Assembly: GCA_000310025.1 (NCBI GenBank)
Contig: FN648766.1
Location: 11,203-51,451, forward strand
DNA length: 40,249 nucleotides
Source: Ectocarpus siliculosus
Taxonomy: Eukaryota > Sar > Phaeophyceae > Ectocarpales > Ectocarpaceae
Direction: 5' to 3'
Both the position numbers and the translations under genes were made by a program. Within the stretch, counting starts at the first letter, position 1; the number at the start of each line of letters is the position of its first letter. The notes under the pieces were generated by a model that was given only the letters and a program-made list of their open reading frames with translations, did not search any database and was not told the origin of the DNA. Of this stretch, positions 21,596 to 32,055 are shown piece after piece.

Positions 21596-24047
21596 TCATG
21601 AACTTGGGGCGTGCCCGTTCGCGCCTGCGCCGTGCCCGTTTGCAAGGTCGCCCTCCCCGTCTTCCGGCGGCACGTCTGCATCGTCGAACTGACCTGCTTC
21701 GCCAAGAGCAGTTATGACCCAATTCGTTCCGAGGATTCGTTCAAGGAGGATGGTCAATTTTATTGTTCTTAGGCAGGCACGGTAAGGACTTATTGATGGC
21801 TCCTTTTCCCGCTATGCATCAGGGCATATGCGTGCGGTATTTCGTTATGCTTCTCTTGAAGATCGAGTAGCCGATGTTGTGAAAAAAGGTACTGGGTGCA
21901 CTAGACGTCCGAACAGGTTTTCTCAAGCGAAGACGACGCCAACAAGAACAACGACAGCAACACCATCAACAACAACGACAACAACGAGACAGTAACGTCC
22001 ACAACAACAAAGCTCGACCCTTACCATTTACAGCCTCCATTCCCTCCGGCACGACCAGAACAGAGTCCAGATGCGCTAGCACTCTCTCCTGCTCCGCACT
22101 TAGTGCACTGATGGGTCCAACGCAAGGGGGGGGGGGGGGTAGGGTAGGGTCAGGACTGGTGCCCCCGCCTACTAAGTTCAGTCCATTACCCCGCCAACGG
22201 AGCAGTGGCGGCAAGCACTTTCTTCGAAACCAAAATGAATTGTACAGAAAATGATCAATTCGTCCACCAGTGTAAACCAAAAACATTGCGGTACCCAGGG
22301 GATGGCATTGCGCTAGACTATCAAGCCCGTTCCCAACACACACACACACACTCCCCGTCGCCCCCGCAGCTCTTCCCCAACTCCTCAGTCTCGATTGGGT
22401 CGTCATCCACCACATGCTTCGTGTACCCAATGAGAGTCTTCTCAGAAAAGCGGCAGGTACGCACACGTACCTGCCGTGGTCGAAGACCAGCCCCCCCGCC
22501 CCTCCCCCCAGCCCCTCCTCCTCGCCCGCCCCTGCCCCCTCGTCCCCTGGCTCTGGATTCAATTCCGCGGCCTTGGAGAAAGCCTCGAAAAGCGCCTGGA
22601 GGGTCGCCGCTTCCCCGTCGCTTGGAGCAAAAAACGCCTCTTTCAGAACGTCTTCTTCTTCCACCGCCAGCTATGATCATTTATTTATTTTTGTTTAATA
22701 TCGGGGCACACACCGCGGAGACAGCAGGCAAGATTGCCGTGAATCGAACGAAAACGATGCGGGACACCTAACGGGTTCGTGAAAACATGAGGTGATGCAA
22801 GATGAACCAAAACAAACCAAACTCCTCGTTGCGCGACAGTGAAAAGTGCGCTACTTATGCATACGTCAAAATGCAGTATTTCACCTGACAGTAGATACAC
22901 GGGTTCGGGAATGTTCCGGGGTCCTTGGATATGGCGTGAAGACAGATATACGCCACGTCGAAGTCGAATGCCTTCGACTGGTCTTCGCTGCTGAGCCACA
23001 CCACTCGTCTGTAGATATCAGTGTGTGTGTGGGAGGGGGGGGGGGAGACACTCAAAAAACGAGGACTTGCGTCGATGCCGTCTATGCATGTACATACAAT
23101 AATCCTCTATGATCTATTGTATGGAATCTGATTTTGAGCCTACGAAGGGTTGTGACGTGCCAAGGGGTGGTGACGCGGTATACGAAAACGTCCTGATATG
23201 ATCTGCACACGCATGTTTCCCTGACAAGGCAGAACTCGAAGGTTGACCACCGGGGGGATAGAGCTTCCGAAAAAATGTGAGACAGCCAGGGTCCGTACAC
23301 AGGATTTTATCTCTTCCGCACCATCATATTCACAAAGCTGGCGTTGCACCATAAGACTTGCCGTTTATCGAAACGTGAGGCTCGATCAAGTCGCGGGGAA
23401 GGCGGGGTCAGGGAGGGGAGAGACTGTTAGCAATGGAAACTTGGAGCCTGGGCGACTCACGTGGTGGTGACGGTGAGGCTGCCCAGGCCCTCGGGGCTTT
23501 CCGGCGAGAAAGCTAGCGTCACTTCCTCGTTGCGCAAGAGTACCTGCCGATGATGTGTTCATGGTTAGCAACGGCGGCGGGGGCGAGAGAAACGTCGGCG
23601 GAGTGCCCGCGTCGGGGAGTGGGGAGGGGTGTGTGTGTGTGGGAGGGGTCGTCGAACACCATCACTGTTGACGATAGCTGTGTTGATGCTTGGCTCTTGT
23701 TTCACCATTGCGGCCGTGCCTCTACTACGAGGGTTGAGAGTGTTCGCGCCGACGAACGTACAGTACCGACGCTCGTGTGACTGTTGTGTGTGTATTTTCT
23801 TAATAGCATCGACCGCGCTAAGCGGCTGACCAATGAAAATACGCGAGTCTGAAAGCACAAGATGCTTCAAAAGGGCCACGATCTGGGACCCTGTGACCGA
23901 GCGTCATAGGGAAGTCTACGCTACTCTCCGCCTAAGAGACAAATGCCGTAGCAATAACAGAAGAAACTGCACGTGTTTACCATGCTCTCATGGTGTGTAC
24001 GTGGAGGTTTGCCATCGTCCGCGTCTTCCTCGCTGCTATTTCCATGC
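21596..24047 (-). CDS. CLNS1A-like: pICln, methylosome subunit / Sm-protein assembly chaperone
   Basis: pICln binds Sm proteins and hands them to the PRMT5 methylosome during snRNP assembly. Minus-strand exons: 23543-23461, 23008-22885, 22670-22471, 22107-22025 and 21693-21596, all GT/AG and in phase (195 residues plus TGA). The PH-like fold is seen as VLLRNEEVTLAFSPESPEGL, LTVTTTRVVWLSSED and FDVAYICLHAISKD, then FFAPSDGEAATLQALFEAF. The acidic loop (EPGDEGAGAGEEEG) precedes SAEQERVLAHLDSVL. The C-terminus has the family's GQFDDADV acidic tail (human VAGQFEDADV). The N-terminal exon is not certain. A 67-base exon at 24047-23981, encoding NSSEEDADDGKPPRTHHESM, splices in phase (ATG|GTAAAC) and would supply an acidic lead, but its own start exon was not found. 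Confidence 0.9.
23804..23836 (-). repeat. short dispersed TIR-like motif, copy 1
   Basis: GCATCGACCGCGCTAAGCGG, continuing CTGACCAATG, matches copies at 30359, 32808, 39263, 39465 and 39555. It is preceded by a GT-rich tract, as in other copies. It lies in a non-coding stretch of the pICln gene. Confidence 0.7.
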
Positions 24048-24164
24048 CTGTAAATATTAATATTAGGCTAGAAAGGTCATGTGCTTTTTTAACAAAGACG
24101 AGAGGGCAGGGACCATCAATCGAAAGAGCGTCCCTGGGCTATGTGTAGAGCAACCGAGCGATTT

Positions 24165-24685
24165 GTGTATTTTTTCGAAAGGAGATCTCTGGTCGGCCAA
24201 AAATCCCTGGTCGACCGAGGAGTGAAGGTCGACGGGAACAGGGTGTGGCCGAAGCAACCGACCGACCCTTCCGCGCTGCACAACAACATCCTCGTAGTCG
24301 ACCACGTCACTGCACTGGCCCCGTTCTTGGGACCGTTGGCGGAGTTGTGCAAGCCGAGACAGTCTACCGACTGTTCCTGAAGCAGAGAGCGCAACAGTAT
24401 ACGACGTTCGGGCGGCGGTGCGGTGCGGCCGGCCGGACTTCGTATGCAGTTGTGCTCTCTGCTTCAGGGAACCAATCGGTAGATTGTCTCGGCTTGCACA
24501 ACTCCGCCAACGGTCCCAAGAACGGGGCCAGCGCAGTGACGTGGTCGGCGACGAGGATGTTGTTGTGCAGCGCCGAAGGGTCGGTCGGTTGCTTCTGCCA
24601 CACCCGGTTCCCGTCGATCGTCGATCTTCACCCTTGGTCGACCAGAGATTATTGACCAATCAGAACTCTCCATTGAAAAAATTGG
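24165..24685. mobile_element. foldback (long inverted repeat) element
   Basis: Two arms of about 245 bases face each other around an axis near 24420 with almost no spacer. For example, GTTGGCGGAGTTGTGCAAGC at 24337 is mirrored near 24483-24502, and AACCGACCGACCCTTC near 24258 is mirrored near 24577. Arms are roughly 85-90% identical with small indels, so both strands are open across most of it. No transposase is present. To its right, GAAAAAATTGG plus about 40 bases is directly repeated (24676-24722, 24725-24772). It resembles a non-autonomous foldback or MITE-type element; target-site duplications were not clear. Confidence 0.8.
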
Positions 24686-24772
24686 CCACTTTTAGCAACT
24701 GCAGGCGCCTTTTTCCTCTCTCGAAAAAATTGGTCAATCAGAAAACTGCGGGTATCTTTTTACTCTCTCTCT

Positions 24773-26031
24773 CGCCTGCGGGCACCGTTTATCTCCATCT
24801 GTGTAGCTATACCTCGTTTGTTGAAGTGAGACACAGGACAAGAGGTCAGAGACAACGCAACCTCCCAGAATCGGAAACTATTTCGTCTTGAATACAATAG
24901 GGCATGAGAGCAAGTTTTAGGCATGTGTGTGTCGACGACACTCGGCAATGTGTCAACGCATGCTTCACTGTTTGCCCAGATCCAGAGACCCAGAGAGGGT
25001 GCGCGCCGGATATACTGCCGTGCACCACAACATCACACGCTGGAGAACCAAAGACTTGCTCGTGTTCAAAATATCAAATCCGCCGCACCGACAGCTCTCA
25101 AACATCGCACCTCCTCTCCCTCGTCTTCATCCAAGACAGGCCCTGTTCCAAGCTCATTACGTTCACAGTATTGACGCATCATGGGCGCTGGAGGAGAGAA
25201 CATGCTGTGTTAGGCGTTAGGGCAGCTGTACGGTGGTGACAAAGGCAAAGCTGTAGCTGTGTGTGGCAACGGCGCAGGGCGGGGACAGCGGAAGGGGCCG
25301 AGATCGCAAACAAGAAAAAACGAACGTACCCCCCCGGAATCCAAGCATGCGACCCCCCAGGCACCGCTCTCCGCCGACCGCCGACCCAGCCAGCAGCACA
25401 GCAGCACTAGACGCCACTGCCCCGGTCGGCCCAAGAAATGAACGCTCCCGAGAGGTTCGTCAATGTTTTCTTTTGTGTGGTGACCTTTGAGAAAGCTGGG
25501 AATGCGCTTCTCCATCTGGCACGCATCCGCTGTTGCTCGCTTGATTGATCGCCCCCCGCAGCTGCGGAGCTACTGCTGTCTGCTGTACGGATCCTGACCT
25601 TCCCCCGTCAAACCGCGCTGTTTCTCTCTGTCTGATTCCTCTCAGGTCGGAATCATGGCGACTGAACGACGATGAGAAAAAGTGAGTCCATTCGTTGCGG
25701 TGATTCGTCGTGCCATCGGCGGGGCAATGCCGGAGTACGGCAAAATGGGTTAGCGCACCTGTGCAGCGCTGTACAATAGCACGTACATACGGCGGTTGAA
25801 TACAACAGCAGTTTTGATCTGCTGGATTGCTGGATTGGAACTTAGAAACAAGCAGCAGAGCACACATCCTGTGCAAGATCGCACTACAGACGCGCAGAAT
25901 TGTAGAGAAATCAACACTCTGTTGGGTCGGAGTGATTTTTTTACCGGTTGCCTCGTTACTTTTCCAGCAACCTTTACCTCGCCGGTCCACGGCGCTACGC
26001 TACGATACGTGCCTGACTGCTGCTCCTATTT
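24773..26031. other. about 1.25 kb without a recognisable gene
   Basis: Open frames on both strands at 25180-25520 are Pro/Arg-rich and unconvincing. It may contain the promoter and first exon of pICln, but no candidate start exon fits in phase. Confidence 0.4.
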
Positions 26032-26040
26032 TGAGATTAA

Positions 26041-26080
26041 CCTTGACCTCTGAGGGGGCCTGCGCGACATGGTGTGGGCG
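26041..26080 (+). repeat. solo terminal-repeat copy of the 26.2-26.5 kb element
   Basis: CTTGACCTCTGAGGGGGCCT and following bases match the left arm at 26171-26210 in direct orientation, about 125 bases upstream. It is a lone end or an older partial copy. Confidence 0.6.
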
Positions 26081-26165
26081 ATCTGGTCAACCGATCCCTA
26101 CTGGATTCTGCCAAACCAAACGTGCCCGACTCAAACGCAGTTGCCCCTACTGCTGTATCGTGAGC

Positions 26166-26493
26166 CGAGATCTTGAGCTCTGAGAGGGCCTGTGCGATTG
26201 TGTGGGGCACGTGATCGGGACCGCCTACGCAGGGTTTTTAGAGTATCTATAAGAAAAGAGAAAGCATAGGGAGGGGGCGCGCAGACCGTATCCCTATCCC
26301 TAACCCTAACTCTAAAGCACGGGTTGAATAGTTTATCCCATATGTTTGCTTAATTAATCTTGCTGGGCTGCGTAGACTACCGCGTGATCGATGGACCGAG
26401 TCTGACGGCTCCGATCTGCTTGGACCCTAGCCCTATCGGCCTGGGCGATACCCCCACACGATCGCGCAGGCCCTCTCAGGGGTCAAGATCTCG
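26166..26493. mobile_element. TIR element (MITE-like) with telomere-like core
   Basis: GAGATCTTGAGCTCTGAGAG plus GGCCTGTGCGATTGTGTGGG (26167-26206) is inverted at 26450-26493 (CCCCACACGATCGCGCAGGC onward). This gives terminal inverted repeats of about 45 bases around roughly 240 bases of non-coding sequence. No transposase frame is present. The core contains a short CCCTAA-type tract. Confidence 0.7.
26289..26312 (+). repeat. interstitial telomere-like tract
   Basis: TATCCCTATCCCTAACCCTAAC: short and imperfect, consistent with a CCCTAA/TTAGGG-type telomere repeat, and located inside a TIR element. Confidence 0.6.
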
Positions 26494-27029
26494 TCGTCTC
26501 ACGAAACGGGCAATGTGCCTCAGTCAGGCATTATTTCATATGATCGTATGACGTTGACAGACGCCGTAGGTACAGCAGTAGCGACGTGGACCGGCGAGAC
26601 GAAGGTCAGGGTAGGGTTTGCAGGCGGAGGTTGGGATCTAAAGCATACATGTGCGTACGGAAGGCAAGGAATTTGTCTATGGAGGATTGATTGCGTGTTG
26701 GAAAAAGGGATTTAGTAAACCAAACTACAACCCCGCACAATAGACCCCCACCTTCCGTCTTTTATCGCAGTCTTGGGGCGTCTATGTCAATCGCTACGTT
26801 TGGTTCATGCTCCCGTTGATCCACGCCACCTCACCGCCGACTGCTTTTTCTGCCATATTCGGATCCTTGGGGTGCCTCCTACCGACCTATGCGTACGCCC
26901 TCGTGGTTAACACAAACCTATGGGCCGCGGTAGGCTTGGGTCTGCTGGAGCGACGGAAGCTGCTTCACTTTTTCCTTTTCCCTTTTCGAAGGCCCTTCTC
27001 TCTCGTTCGTCTTCCCCCTTCGAATCACA

Positions 27030-28548
27030 ATGGTGTACCTACCCATTCCCGAAAGAATCAGACTTTCGGAAGGAAGAACTTAGTATCGCAGCCGCTCCCC
27101 CCCGCCCGCGCAGGCTTGCCTACACACCAGACACCAAAATCCCGCACGCCGGGACCTTCGAGATCATCAAGGAGGACCACACGCTCGGAAACCTGCTGCG
27201 AATGTGAGCTGAGAAGCGCGCTTGAGAGGATGGGTTGTTGTGCATGCCCGAAGGATGAGGAAAGTCTCTCAAGGTCCACGCGTTTGTGTTGCTACAGCTG
27301 CTGCTGTGGTAGACACAAGCCCCACGAGCTTTGCCAATTGGTTTGTGTGAGGGACTGTGATTGCCTTGGTCTATCGACCATTTCACCACGTCTCTCTCTC
27401 ATTGGAGAACGTACTGCCTGTGTGCTGTGTAGTCATTCGCGTCTAGGGAAGTTGGGAGCGGCTGAGGCCATTTTCGTCGGCGGCCTGCGCTAGAGCTCGG
27501 GACACGGTAGGCGAAGAGTAACTACACTGACAGATGTGGCGTGTGCGGTACAAATGATTCCCACAACGGTGTTGATAGGTTGACATTGTAGATTTGTTGT
27601 AGTGCGTCACAATCACGGCGCGGCGCCTATGTACGACAGCGGTTCTTCCTCACCACCTTGTTTTTTCTCGCTGCTGCGTATACACTGCTTTTTGAGGCGG
27701 AAAGGTAGGAAATCAATTCAATTGTTCCGGTGTACAATTGGTGGAGGCGTTGTCGAGGGTTAAACTTCGTTTGTGTCCTCTTCATCCCTGCCCCGTTCGG
27801 CCCCGTCGCTTTTTCCTCTGTCCGTTGTGTGCGACAGGCAACTGCTAGCCGACAGGCAGGTTCGGTTTGCCGGGTACATGCAACCTCATCCGTTGGAGAA
27901 CAAGATCCATATCAAGGTGCCCTTTGCAACAAACTTTTCGCGTCCCAGTGTGGCGCTGTACGCGGCCATGTAGGTCTTATCAGACCCATCGACCCCGCTG
28001 AAAAATCAGAGATGGCGGGGCAATGGACTTGGAGCTGAGGAACGCCACCGCTGTTGATGAATGCCAGGCGGAGATGCAGCAAACGCGCTAGAACCCATAA
28101 GTGCTTCGGATCGGAGAACAATGTCTAGCATTCACCATGAGCAAACGATGGCACGTTTGCGTTGCGGGTCACTCAGCGAAATCCTGTATTCTACTGCAGT
28201 CCATCTCCAACACACGGACTTTGATACCAGACGATTTGCCTCGGTATGTACTTCAGCAAGGGCATCCACGTCTTTTTTTCTCACGCCACGCACATTTCTA
28301 GGTCGTACGATCAAACAAACGCACTCGAAAAGCTCACTTGCAACTGATGTACCCACGCGTTTGAAAACCACATCAAACATAAAAACATGTTTTGTCAGGT
28401 CCAAACGAACGGTGACAACACACCGGTGGATGCTTTATCGGCGGCGACTGAGGATCTGTCACAGGAGATGGAAGGGCTGCGGGAAGTTTTCCAAGAGCAG
28501 GTTGCGGCTGCCAAGCACGCCGCGGAGCAGGAGCAGTTCGGGTCATAG
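27030..28548 (+). CDS. RPB11-like: RNA polymerase II subunit RPB11
   Basis: Small subunit that pairs with RPB3 in the Pol II assembly platform. Firm exons are 27114-27203, 27838-27916 and 28399-28548 (stop TAG). They encode LAYTPDTKIPHAGTFEI, then IKEDHTLGNLLRM, QLLADRQVRFAGYMQPHPLE and VQTNGDNTPVDALSAATEDL, then a C-terminal helix. This is the whole alpha-motif/dimerisation fold of RPB11, and joins are in phase with good GT/AG sites. A start with strong context (CACAATGG) at 27030 encodes MVYLPIPERIRLSEG, which resembles the RPB11 N-terminus (E-x-x-L-x-EG). It is in another frame and no GT donor joins it to the 27114 acceptor (pyrimidine tract plus GCAG). Either the first exon lies elsewhere or a base is missing. 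RPB11 is preferred over AC19/RPC19 because of the FAGYMQPHPLE spacing. Confidence 0.88.
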
Positions 28549-29843
28549 TTTTATGTGTCGTTGTGTAGGATGGCTTTGCGTCGTTCGCTGTTAGCGGCGG
28601 AGCAACCGCGTTGTTGCTGGGTACCTCTACCGCTCGCCGCGATTCCTTGCGCGGCCAGATCGTTGTTTTCTCCCGCGTGCCTTGTGTATGTACGTACAGT
28701 GAATGTTGTGTTGTATTGTTGACATTGGACGGCGTTAATTTACAGGCTCATGTGTGAAAGTGGCGGACGCCTTCGTTGTCCACGTTTTCTTGTTTCGCCG
28801 GTGGATAGCGAGCACGTGCTGCATCCCCCCGCTCCTACCAAACAGACGTTCCCGGAAGGGTGTGTAGTGGGTCGTGGTTGTCACGACCAAACGTAGTGTT
28901 AACCTCATGGCCTGCTGTGCAGTTCTATCAGCCGGTGCATGGGCAACCTAGCCGTGTTGCAGTTGGCACTGTCACCAAAAAAATAAATCACAACTGTTCA
29001 TTTTTCGTTTTTTTTTTTTTTCTCTTGGTGAAACTAATACGTGCATCGAAAGGAGGCCTACAACATATTTTGGTACCATTCCACACTCGTGGGTGCCTTC
29101 CTCTCGACCATGCCTCACCAAGAGGCTGCCGTGGATCCCCAACACATGCCCTTCCGCTTCTTTATCACCAGCAAGAAAAAGCCTGCACACGCCAGGCTCT
29201 ATACCGTAAGCCGGTGGAATCATCACCAGCGGCTGTTTGCTGCAAAATACCGGGCCAACGACTTTCTTACTACCCTTTTTGGACGAGCGATTAGGCACGC
29301 ATTCGGAGTCCCCGGCGGCCGCTCCGCAAACGATGCCCAACGCAAGCGGCCACCGCGCCCCTCCCCCCTCCAACTCTCAGCCCGACTTCGGCCCCTCCAG
29401 CTGTTTTCGAAATTTGCCCAGCTGAAAGAAAAAGGGCGCACGGGAGGACAAAGTAGACGTTGGTGAAGTCGACAAAAATTCGGAAATGCAAACGTACGTA
29501 TGCATACGGTGTTCAAATTCGACAGCATGATCGATCCTTTTTCTCCTCGACCTTTTGGTCTCAACGTTACGAAACGAAGAAGCCCATCAATGAATGCACA
29601 CCATGTAAACCTCTCTTGTTATTTCACGCCAGACCACAAAAAAAAACGAGATCTTGCGGTGTTCCTCTGTGCCTTCTTCTACAGCGGTATGACATACAGC
29701 GTTTCACGTCTACAGCCTAGACGACATTGTGGGTCGTCCTTCCTGTGCTACTAGTCCACCGCACCAGGGCAATCCTCGAGACGCGGCCCAATCGTTGCCG
29801 TCCTCTGAAAATCCCCTCTCATCTAATATATCCGGTTACTTCC
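28549..29843. other. convergent intergenic region RPB11/LSM12
   Basis: RPB11 (+) and LSM12 (-) converge here, so it probably holds both 3' UTRs. Frames at 28972-29564 are open on both strands but match nothing I know. A/T homopolymers occur at 28975 and 29010. Confidence 0.4.
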
Positions 29844-31792
29844 TCATTCGGTACTCTTAAAGGGTGGGGATAGCGGAAAGTCGACTTGAAACATGTGCGT
29901 TTCACAGCAGGCACCTCTTCTCTCCATCTCTTGTCTCACCATTAGAAGCGCTCTGTCGAGGCCTGGCTTGTCTCCATCCAAGCTGCGACAACTATCAGCC
30001 GTGTAGGGGGGGTCTATCCTCACGGACTCCAAGATCACGATGCTCTGGTCGCTCCACGAGCAGTCCAAACTGAAACATGGGGAGAGTGGGCGTCTATGCT
30101 CAGGATCGATGACGCGAAACGATCGATGACGTGAAACGAGTTCCGTGTATGGCACGTGGAGAAACCACGCAGTTTCTTTGGATTCGAAGCAGCAGGTACG
30201 ATGTCCTAGCTCTCGCGGTTCTGCCTCTAGGCAGTCTGCGGAGATGGTCATGTAACACGTGCCACAATTAAACGCGGGGAGGGTTCCTACAACCAGGGCT
30301 ACACGTCTGACGGCGTCTTCAGGAGGTGTGATACAACTGCAAGGCACACAGCACGCACATTGGTCAGCCGGTCAGCGCGGTCGATGCTAGATATTTACTC
30401 ATAATACATACTAAAACACACGCACGTCTTGGTGAAAAGGTCGAAAATGGCTTGTCCTTCGTTGGTGGCGCCCGGATTGATCTGTGCCCATGCCTTCGTC
30501 GCTTCCTGGAGTGCCTTGTTCTCCTTCCTGTCCAACTCCCGGCCGCTGAAATACGTACGACACAAAAACAGGCGAGGTCAACAGCTTCTTCTTCATCAGG
30601 CACTACAGAAGTGTTCCAAACCGAATGGTATGTTGGTTTATTTGCACCACTTGGTCGTGAGTAAGCACGCACAAGAGGGCAAGAAACGCTGAACCTTTAC
30701 CGCGTTCACAATTGAAGATTGAAGGCAAGCGCCGCACGGGGAGAGTTGAACAAGAACGAAATCCGGTTTTTGGTCCTGTATGCTGCTGGTGCGTGAAACA
30801 TGAGGTAGACTACTGCCGCAAAGTGTAGATTGGCGTCTACCAGGTACTAGTAGTACTCCTAGATAGTTAGGACATAACACACACCACCTTGTTGTGATGT
30901 GGTGATCCATCACAGCCTACGGCTACAACGTCGAGCGCTACACGCTATAGCCTTTCCACCCACACACATAACGTTACACACATCATCTGGAGCTAGGCTA
31001 CCACCGCGTTGGAACCGTTGAGCTTGACAGAGAGAGAGCAGGCGACCTGCTGTAGGGGCGGTCACAACAAAGCAAACACGCATGATCACGAACCTAACCG
31101 GGCTGTACACCCACACACGAAAACCCAACCATTGATGTGTACCGTCTCGTAAGGTACAGAGACAAGACGGCAGGCATCTTGTTAGATACTGCTCGTCAAA
31201 CTCGTCCTCCCAATACGGAACAATCATTTCAAACACTTTCGGGCTATTGCAATGGAGAGAGGAGAGAGACAGAGGAGCGTCGAAGATCCAACACGCTAGA
31301 GTTGTATTCGATAGATGTAACAACGTTACGTCGGGCAAAGAGAGCCGCTGTAGTGAAGCACCAGCACACTTACTTCGCTACGCTGTAGGGATACAGCTGT
31401 AGGTTGTCGACCTTCTTTCGGGTGCAGGCAGCGGTATTGGGGTGGGGGCGCGCCCTGGCATGCTACACGGCACACACACATCTGGTTTTCGCTGCACGTT
31501 GTACACAGTAGTCCAAGGAGAGGCCTACATACCAAACAGCATGCTTTCGCACTTCGCACCTGATGTTCGGCAACGCCATGCAGTCGTCCACCACGGGAGC
31601 TCCGGGCACCACGTCGATCTGGACGTGCGCCCGATTGTACACCAGGATGGTGCTGTGCGTCTTTGTGTTGGGGATGTCCTGCTTGATCGTGATGGTGTTC
31701 GTGAGGGCGTCGTGGGTGTACACGACGCCCTCCTGGGCCGGGCCCGCCTTCGGGCGGACCTTCACCCTCTGGCCAACGACCAACTCCGCCAT
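29844..31792 (-). CDS. LSM12: LSM12 homologue (Lsm plus AD domain)
   Basis: Complete three-exon gene: 31792-31560, 30545-30426, 30069-29844, with in-phase GT/AG junctions, giving 192 residues (human LSM12 is 195). The N-terminal Lsm-like domain begins MAELVVGQRVKVRPKAG, has TNTITIKQDIPN and ends VDDCMALPNIS at the first junction (Ser78 split). The anticodon-binding-like AD domain follows with RELDRKENKALQEA, INPGATNEGQAIFDLFTKT (family pattern G-x-[TS]-x-E-x-Q-x-[IL]-F), then WSDQSIVILESVRIDPPYT and GLDRALLMVRQEMERR. LSM12 proteins are RNA-associated factors (Ataxin-2/Pbp1 partner in yeast and animals). The start has context GAAATGG. Intron 2 carries the dispersed TIR-like motif about 35 bases after the donor. 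Confidence 0.93.
30359..30391 (+). repeat. short dispersed TIR-like motif, copy 2
   Basis: ATTGGTCAGCCGGTCAGCGC followed by GGTCGATGCTA, in LSM12 intron 2. Same motif as at 23804 (inverted) and 39263 (direct). Confidence 0.7.
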
Positions 31793-32055
31793 TTCCGTTC
31801 AGTGCACACGCAAGGGCGAAAGCCCCCTGCACTGGGCAGCGACACAGCACACGGCACAGCCAGCACACACACAGCAAAACGAGGGAGAAAGGAGTCTCCG
31901 TAGAATCATTCGCGGCTTGGCAGGGGGCACGCAGCACAAACGTCTTATGTAGCCGCGCACAGCAAGCACGCAAGCACCAAGCACCAGCACGAACACACAG
32001 CCGTAGCGTGCAGCACAGCAGTAGTAGAGGCAGAGGCAGAGACCTTCGCCGAGTG
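31793..32055. promoter_or_regulatory. bidirectional promoter region LSM12/COQ2
   Basis: The two ATGs are 263 bases apart and face away from each other, so both core promoters and 5' UTRs must fit here unless there are distant untranslated exons. The strand is rich in CA/CAG words (GCACACGGCACAGCCAGCAC). A hairpin of AGTGCA...GGGC-GAAA-GCCC...TGCACT lies at 31801-31833, only about 10 bases upstream of the LSM12 start. No TATA box is evident. Confidence 0.6.

Noticed and set aside
22321-22470. pICln coding continuing through GTACGT at 22470 (frame with HVVDDDPIETEELG)
   Set aside because: It is out of frame with the preceding exon, while splicing to 22107 restores the conserved SAEQERVLAHLDSVL stretch.
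27838-28090. RPB11 ending in a 40-base intron and a short exon at 28010-28089
   Set aside because: That path gives a non-family C-terminus and an implausibly short intron; splicing from 27916 to 28399 restores VQTNGDNTPVDAL and the family C-terminal helix.
28972-29564. Overlapping open frames on both strands between RPB11 and LSM12
   Set aside because: No domain, no splice chain, and position fits convergent 3' UTRs.
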